Source: Candidatus Fermentithermobacillaceae bacterium (lineage in GTDB: Bacteria > Bacillota > Sulfobacillia > Fermentithermobacillales > Fermentithermobacillaceae). Taken from it: a DNA stretch of 36,083 nt. The notes under the pieces are model-generated. The model was not told the DNA's origin, made no database searches, and was given only the letters and a program-made list of their open reading frames with translations. This document shows, piece by piece, positions 32,031-36,083 of the stretch (position 1 is its first letter; each line of letters starts with the position of its first letter). The translations under genes and the position numbers were made by a program. Where the stretch lies: NCBI GenBank assembly GCA_012837895.1, contig DUQH01000033.1:1-36083 (forward strand), written 5' to 3'.

Positions 32031-32588
32031 TTATCTAGTGAACACCGGCAAGTACTGCAGGTAAATGAGGTCACCCGTATAATCCGAACCCTCCTTCAGA
32101 ACCGCTGCCCTGCACACCACCCGTGCACCCACTTTTTCCATGAGCGTGTCAACGGCTTCCATGCTTCCCCCTGTGGACACCACGTCGTCAACTACAGCCA
32201 CCCGTTTGCCCCTGAGTCTGGCTGCATCCACCCCGTCAAGCACAAGGGTTTGCACCCCTTCTGTGGTTATGGACTGTGTTTCCACAATCAGAGGATCCTG
32301 CATGTACGATTTCACGCTCTTCCTGCACACGATGTATTGCCTGTGCCCTAGTATGGCGGACAAGGCGTGAAGCAGGGGCACCGCCTTCGCTTCAGGCCCT
32401 ACCAAGAAGTCGAAATCATACCCGGCCAGCCTGGCCGCCAGGGCCCCGGCGCACACGTTCACCAGCTGCGTATCCCCCAACATCACGAAAGATGCGATCC
32501 ATAGGTCCGGCTTCACCTGGATCAACGGAAGCCTCCTTTTCAGCCCGCAAACCTCGAGTTCATAGTAGGTTTGACCTGTGTACTTCAT
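32031..32588 (-). CDS. Adenine/xanthine-type phosphoribosyltransferase family protein
   Basis: A 185-residue type I phosphoribosyltransferase. The PRPP-binding loop is VAVVDDVVSTGGS (130-142), preceded by FDFLVGPEAKAVPLLHALS, which resembles adenine and xanthine phosphoribosyltransferases and the PurR effector domain. It could salvage a purine base or act as a regulator. ATG 32588 follows GGAGG at 8 nt. It lies 110 bp downstream of the WYL regulator in the same direction, with only a small hairpin between, so the two may form an operon. The base specificity is not evident. Confidence 0.85.
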   Translation of the reverse strand: MKYTGQTYYELEVCGLKRRLPLIQVKPDLWIASFVMLGDTQLVNVCAGALAARLAGYDFDFLVGPEAKAVPLLHALSAILGHRQYIVCRKSVKSYMQDPLIVETQSITTEGVQTLVLDGVDAARLRGKRVAVVDDVVSTGGSMEAVDTLMEKVGARVVCRAAVLKEGSDYTGDLIYLQYLPVFTR

Positions 32589-32664
32589 ACCGGCCGCCTC
32601 CGATTCCTGCCGTGACTAAGGCATAGCTCTCGGGTTCTCGGTTGATGTTGTCCGGCTTTATCCA

Positions 32665-32685
32665 AGGCGGGTACGAGTCCCGCCT
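32665..32685 (-). other. Intercistronic hairpin between WYL and phosphoribosyltransferase genes
   Basis: AGGCGGG and CCCGCCT form a perfect 7-bp stem around the 7-nt loop TACGAGT. It lies 14 nt after the WYL gene stop. No T-run. The plus-strand form resembles a tRNA T-arm, but no tRNA surrounds it. Confidence 0.35.
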
Positions 32686-32698
32686 GTGCTTCCCGGGG

Positions 32699-33796
32699 CT
32701 AAGGGTTCCCTGAATAATTATGCCTGGCTTTCTCCAGTTCCTGTATTACCTGCCGCCTCAAGTCCTCCGGCTCGATTATCCGGGCGTGGCTGCCGAAACT
32801 CATTACCCAGCGCATGATCTCACCCAGACTGCCGGTGGTCACCGTCATCCGCAAATCGCCGCCGGGGAGGATCTCAAGCTCCTGGCTGTGGTGCCACTGT
32901 CTGTTGGCGATATATGGAATCTGGCTGGAATCGAACTCTATCACTACCCGGGTGGGTGTACCCCGCTCGATGAGCCAGCTGTGGCCCAGGTATTCGCTGA
33001 TGGAAAAGTCCGCGGGCACCTTGAAATGCTCATCTGTCAACGCGAGGGACTGCATCCTGTCCAAGGCAAAGGTGCGGACCTCGCGCCTTGTCTGGCAATA
33101 AGCGATGCAGTACCAGGCGCCCCCTACCAGCCGCAGATGATACGGCTCGATCCTCCTGCGGGTGTGGGCATCCCGGCTGGCGCTGTAGTACTCCATCTCC
33201 ACAACCCTGCGCTGTTCCATGGCTTCAACTAATGTCTGGTAATTTTGGGCTACTTCTACTTCTTCCCCCCGGAGAGGGTCAACATGGAACGACACTGCCT
33301 CTACAGCTCTCTCCAGGCTAACGTCTACTTCCTGCGGTAACAGCATCCTGATCTTGAGCATGGCATTTTCCACAAATTCCTCCAAAGGCGTACCTTTGCA
33401 CTGTGCAAGGAGTTTCTGGCCTAGAAACAGCGCAATCGCTTCTCCTTCCCTTAGTCTTACAGGAGGGAGTGAGAAAGGCTCTGTGTAGCAATATCCCCTC
33501 TTCTTGCGATCGTAATGGATAGGGGCTGCAAACAAATCCCGGAGCCTCTCAATGTCTCGTTCAACTGTCCGCCTGTGAACCTCAAGGTGCTCAGCCAAAT
33601 ACGAGCAGTTAGGATAATACCCTTGAGATATGAGCCTGTCGATCTCGTACAAGCGCCAGAATCCTGTAATACCTTTACCGGAAATAGTATCTGTAACTCT
33701 TGGCTTGTATTGATTGTGTTGCCGGTAGTGCTTATGCTGCCCGTGGTGAGTTCCTGGGCCTGCTCTTAAGGCTGTGTTAACCTCGGATTTGCCCAT
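32699..33796 (-). CDS. WYL-domain transcriptional regulator
   Basis: A 365-residue regulator. After a His-rich, polar N-terminal tail (GTHHGQHKHYRQHNQY) comes a winged helix-turn-helix of the DeoR/HTH_11 type (about 45-105: RLYEIDRLISQGYYPNCSYL, then VHRRTVERDIERLRD). The WYL domain (about 190-260) has EMEYYSASRDAHTRRRIEPYHLRLVGGAWYCIAYC, followed by the WCX region to the C terminus. WYL regulators sense small ligands or nucleic acids and often control DNA damage or defence genes. ATG 33796 lies 10 nt after AAAGGAG; ATG 33805 almost touches that site. The phosphoribosyltransferase gene follows. Target genes unknown. Confidence 0.9.
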   Translation of the reverse strand: MGKSEVNTALRAGPGTHHGQHKHYRQHNQYKPRVTDTISGKGITGFWRLYEIDRLISQGYYPNCSYLAEHLEVHRRTVERDIERLRDLFAAPIHYDRKKRGYCYTEPFSLPPVRLREGEAIALFLGQKLLAQCKGTPLEEFVENAMLKIRMLLPQEVDVSLERAVEAVSFHVDPLRGEEVEVAQNYQTLVEAMEQRRVVEMEYYSASRDAHTRRRIEPYHLRLVGGAWYCIAYCQTRREVRTFALDRMQSLALTDEHFKVPADFSISEYLGHSWLIERGTPTRVVIEFDSSQIPYIANRQWHHSQELEILPGGDLRMTVTTGSLGEIMRWVMSFGSHARIIEPEDLRRQVIQELEKARHNYSGNP

Positions 33797-34268
33797 CTTC
33801 TTCATGCTCCTTTATCCGATACTTCACCTGTGAGCACTTCTTCCGAGCAAGTCTCCTGCTTGACGCCAATGTGTTGATGCTATGTGATGTGTCGTGTCGA
33901 GGGACATTGAATGCAGCGACATTTTTCCCATCCTGCTAGTATCCAAACAGCCGGACTTCTTCTACATTTATATACTCTGCAAACCAGGTATTTCCTGCTA
34001 CCATGCCTGACGCCAGTCTATATGGCCGGTACTCCCGGTCTGTCTTTGGACTGATTACACTGCAAGCAGTCATTTCTGACCATAGAAACCAAAGCAGCGG
34101 CAAATCCGTCAGGGTCTTGTGAAAGCATTGCAGAACCTAACAGCATTGCAGAACCTAACCAGGACAACACTATGACGACGTCAAACTCAAGTTGCAACCA
34201 ATAGTTGACACTCAGTTGGTAGACTGACCATGGCTCCAGGTCCAAAATTGCAGTGAGGTGATGAAGCG
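33797..34268. other. Divergent intergenic region between WYL and XRE regulators
   Basis: About 470 bp with no supported gene. It carries CCTGCTAG at 33932-33939 (the octamer repeated elsewhere) and a perfect tandem duplication of 18 bp at 34124-34159. TTGACA at 34207 lacks a matching -10 for the XRE gene. An overlapping minus-strand frame here looks like chance. Confidence 0.5.
34124..34159. repeat. Perfect tandem duplication of 18 bp
   Basis: AGCATTGCAGAACCTAAC occurs twice head to tail (34124-34141 and 34142-34159), about 110 bp before the XRE regulator gene. The copies are identical, which suggests a recent duplication or a variable-number locus. Confidence 0.85.
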
Positions 34269-35774
34269 GTGAAAGAGCAACAAGAACAACGCTCAACCCT
34301 TGGAATCCGGATACAGGAACTGAGAAGGGCACGGGGCCTTTCCCAGGAGGATCTGGCGGAGAAACTAGGCGTAAGCCGCCAAGCAGTCTCAAAATGGGAA
34401 ACAGGTTTATCAAGTCCAGACACAAATAATCTGATACTCCTTGCGAGGATGTTCGAGATTTCCGTGGATGAACTCGCCGGGATCGAAACCAGACAAACCC
34501 CGCCCGGGAAGGAAGCGACCGGAAGGCGAAATACAGGCATGACCAATGCCTATGGTGCAGCCCGCGTTATAATCACCTTTATGGCCATTGCTGTGCTGGC
34601 GGTCATAGCGATTGTAGCAGCAAGCATCTGGTTTTTGTCTATCAGGGGCGAAAGCCCAGATGAAGAACTGACTCAAGGCGAATATGCGCTCAGCTGGGAT
34701 AGCGGTTCCCGCAGGGTCAGTCTCCACATTGGCCCACAGGAAGGGCAATTCCCATGGAACACAGGGCTTTCAGGCGACGACACCTTCTTCACGTCAGGGG
34801 ATATGCCTGGTGCTGAGTTTCACACGGTAAGCTGCGACAACATATCCATCGACTACAGCCGTAACATAGAGACAGGCAGGGAATTCGTTACGTCCATAAG
34901 GACGACATCGCCGGTTTACTCTACATCCCGCGGAATCAGGCCCAGCGATACTGAGATGGAGCTCATAGCCGCCTACGGCGACAGCCTCTTGGTGAGGCCT
35001 GAACATTACAGTAGTGAGAACGAATTTTGCATGTACAATACTGTCTATGCGTTTTCAGAAGAAACCGACGGGCACAACTTCCTGATCTTCTACGTGCTTG
35101 ACGGACAGATCACCGGCATAGAAGCAAGGGCGGCAGGTGACGGAAGCCCGGCCTTTTACGCCGACAACGTTTATACTTTCCGGCTGGTAAACGGAAAACC
35201 AGACTACAGCCAACGGCAAGAACCTGATCTGGAAACCGTGTCTAAGGAGCGCAGGGTATACATAGCTCTTCATACCCTGCTCAACTACTCCCTTACCGAA
35301 AAAGACGCTGCGCCGCACCGGAACACGGTGTTCTCAGGTCTCAGGTTTGTCGATTGGGAGGCCTACGGAAAGCTGGGAGAACTGGGCAAGGATGCAGAAA
35401 CCGTTCAGCAGCTCTTCACATGGATTAAGGATCAGGAAACCTATAGCGAAAGCGAGATTATAGGGCTTCAACTAGCGCTGCTTTCAGATCTGGATGGAAC
35501 ATATGCTGAAATGTACTCATCGGTCCTGTGCAATGCGTTCTTGAAGGAAGCAGCGCTTTTCGTTGAATGTCTCAATTGCAATCCTGACAATGTTGAAAAC
35601 AGTCAGAAGGTAGCCAAGCTGACAGTATACGGCGCAGCATCCGATGGAGTACTGGAAGAAGTTGAGGCTACGCTCCAGGAGTTGATTGATTGCGATGCGC
35701 TTACCGATGGTGCCGTGACTTGGGCGGAACTGATGCTGCGATACTGTGATAACCCATACGGAGAGACAACATGA
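34269..35774 (+). CDS. Transmembrane XRE-family regulator with large outer domain
   Basis: A 501-residue one-component regulator. An XRE/Cro-type helix-turn-helix occupies residues 12-70 (QELRRARGLSQEDLAEKLGV, RQAVSKWETG). A linker leads to one membrane helix (about 99-124), and about 375 residues follow that should lie outside the cell. That outer part is unlike any family I know; it is acidic, with a beta-rich first half (YALSWDSGSRRVSLHIGP) and a helical second half containing several Cys (LCNAF, ECLNCNP, IDCDAL, RYCDNP). It may sense an envelope or external signal. GTG 34269 follows GAGGTG. Divergent from the WYL regulator; no clear target nearby. Confidence 0.85.
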   Translation: MKEQQEQRSTLGIRIQELRRARGLSQEDLAEKLGVSRQAVSKWETGLSSPDTNNLILLARMFEISVDELAGIETRQTPPGKEATGRRNTGMTNAYGAARVIITFMAIAVLAVIAIVAASIWFLSIRGESPDEELTQGEYALSWDSGSRRVSLHIGPQEGQFPWNTGLSGDDTFFTSGDMPGAEFHTVSCDNISIDYSRNIETGREFVTSIRTTSPVYSTSRGIRPSDTEMELIAAYGDSLLVRPEHYSSENEFCMYNTVYAFSEETDGHNFLIFYVLDGQITGIEARAAGDGSPAFYADNVYTFRLVNGKPDYSQRQEPDLETVSKERRVYIALHTLLNYSLTEKDAAPHRNTVFSGLRFVDWEAYGKLGELGKDAETVQQLFTWIKDQETYSESEIIGLQLALLSDLDGTYAEMYSSVLCNAFLKEAALFVECLNCNPDNVENSQKVAKLTVYGAASDGVLEEVEATLQELIDCDALTDGAVTWAELMLRYCDNPYGETT

Positions 35775-36083
35775 GGCTTGTGTGATCCTGGGCGGAAAAG
35801 CAACCTGATGGCACATCAGCCCTACCGGATGTGGTTTGACCCGAATCCGGTTGGTGCGCCACATGCACCATTTTCACCGGGTTGCGTGGCGTTACAGCCA
35901 TGAATGGTGCACCACGTGTGCCATTTTGCACGGATTCCGCGAGTCCACGGCACGAAATGGTGCACCCTGTGCGCCAAGAAAAGGTCCGACAACCGCTCTC
36001 ACAGTCACGAGACTTCTACAATAACCTAGTTCCCCGGCGATACCTCACCTCTGCTCTGCTCCGGCCAGCTCCAATACCGCTCC
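35775..36083. other. Gene-free right end of the window
   Basis: About 310 bp after the XRE regulator. The main content is the repeat of imperfect palindromes at 35841-35980. The last 80 bp show no signal. A frame from 35836 to 36024 spans the repeats without a ribosome site and is taken as chance. Confidence 0.5.
35841..35980. repeat. Tandem repeat of about 53 bp with embedded palindromes
   Basis: Roughly two and a half diverged units. Each ends in an imperfect palindrome: GGTGC...GCACC at 35853-35869, ATGGTGCACC...TGCCAT at 35904-35924, and TGGTGCACC...TGCGCCA at 35958-35976. The second and third contain the perfect 8-mer GGTGCACC. The units are separated by related sequence (TTTTcaCCGG... 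and TTTTgcaCGGA...). Could be an operator array for a downstream gene or a mobile hairpin element. Confidence 0.6.

Noticed and set aside
32665-32685. tRNA gene suggested by a T-arm-like hairpin with loop TACGAGT
   Set aside because: No matching acceptor stem, D-arm or anticodon arm could be found upstream; the next 7 bases have no complement at the right distance.
34018-34425. Minus-strand 135-codon hydrophobic frame
   Set aside because: It overlaps the HTH region of the XRE gene antisense, has no ribosome site, and includes the 18-bp duplication, which leaves the frame open only because 18 is divisible by three.

Overview
The window looks like a chromosomal segment of an endospore-forming Bacillota, most likely a Clostridia-like anaerobe of medium GC content. 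The evidence is a complete gerA-type spore germination operon (6438-10826), a cotJABC spore-coat operon (20611-22086), strong AGGAGG ribosome sites, frequent GTG/TTG starts, and a YerD-type glutamate synthase-like protein. I see no rRNA, tRNA, CRISPR array, transposase or phage gene. A genus cannot be assigned from what is visible.

Layout. 1-5.4 kb: a SIMPL-domain envelope protein, divergent from a YigZ/IMPACT protein, an S9 acyl-peptidase, a DUF4438 protein and a small cysteine-rich peptide. 5.4-10.8 kb: an MscS channel facing the germinant receptor operon (A, B and C subunits plus a small two-helix D-like protein). 10.9-13.9 kb: a leftward run of an altered dapF and two tandem EamA transporters. 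14.3-16.7 kb: a membrane-anchored six-hairpin-glycosidase-like protein converging on a CcdA/thioredoxin pair. 17.1-19.5 kb: a polar amino acid ABC transporter (substrate-binding protein, permease, ATPase) with a long, apparently structured leader. 19.5-20.6 kb: a gene-free stretch with an array of hairpin-forming repeats. 20.6-23.9 kb: cotJABC, a YerD-like FMN enzyme and a DUF2007 protein. 24.1-30.5 kb: a leftward block with a two-gene ABC exporter, a HIRAN-domain protein and an S41-type protease. 30.9-33.8 kb: a beta-lactamase-fold hydrolase, a phosphoribosyltransferase and a WYL regulator. 34.3-36.1 kb: a transmembrane XRE-type regulator followed by iterated imperfect palindromes.

How the parts fit. 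Sporulation and germination is the common theme: the ger operon carries a plausible sigma-G promoter, cotJABC builds part of the coat, and the cysteine-rich peptide has a sigma-K-like promoter, which would make it a candidate coat component. The other genes are housekeeping, nutrient uptake and envelope functions with little mutual linkage. No single complete new system is evident. The best leads are the repeat array at 20026-20500, the structured leader at 19519-19796, the cysteine-rich peptide, the DapF with a Ser in place of its second catalytic Cys, and the exporter/HIRAN/protease block.
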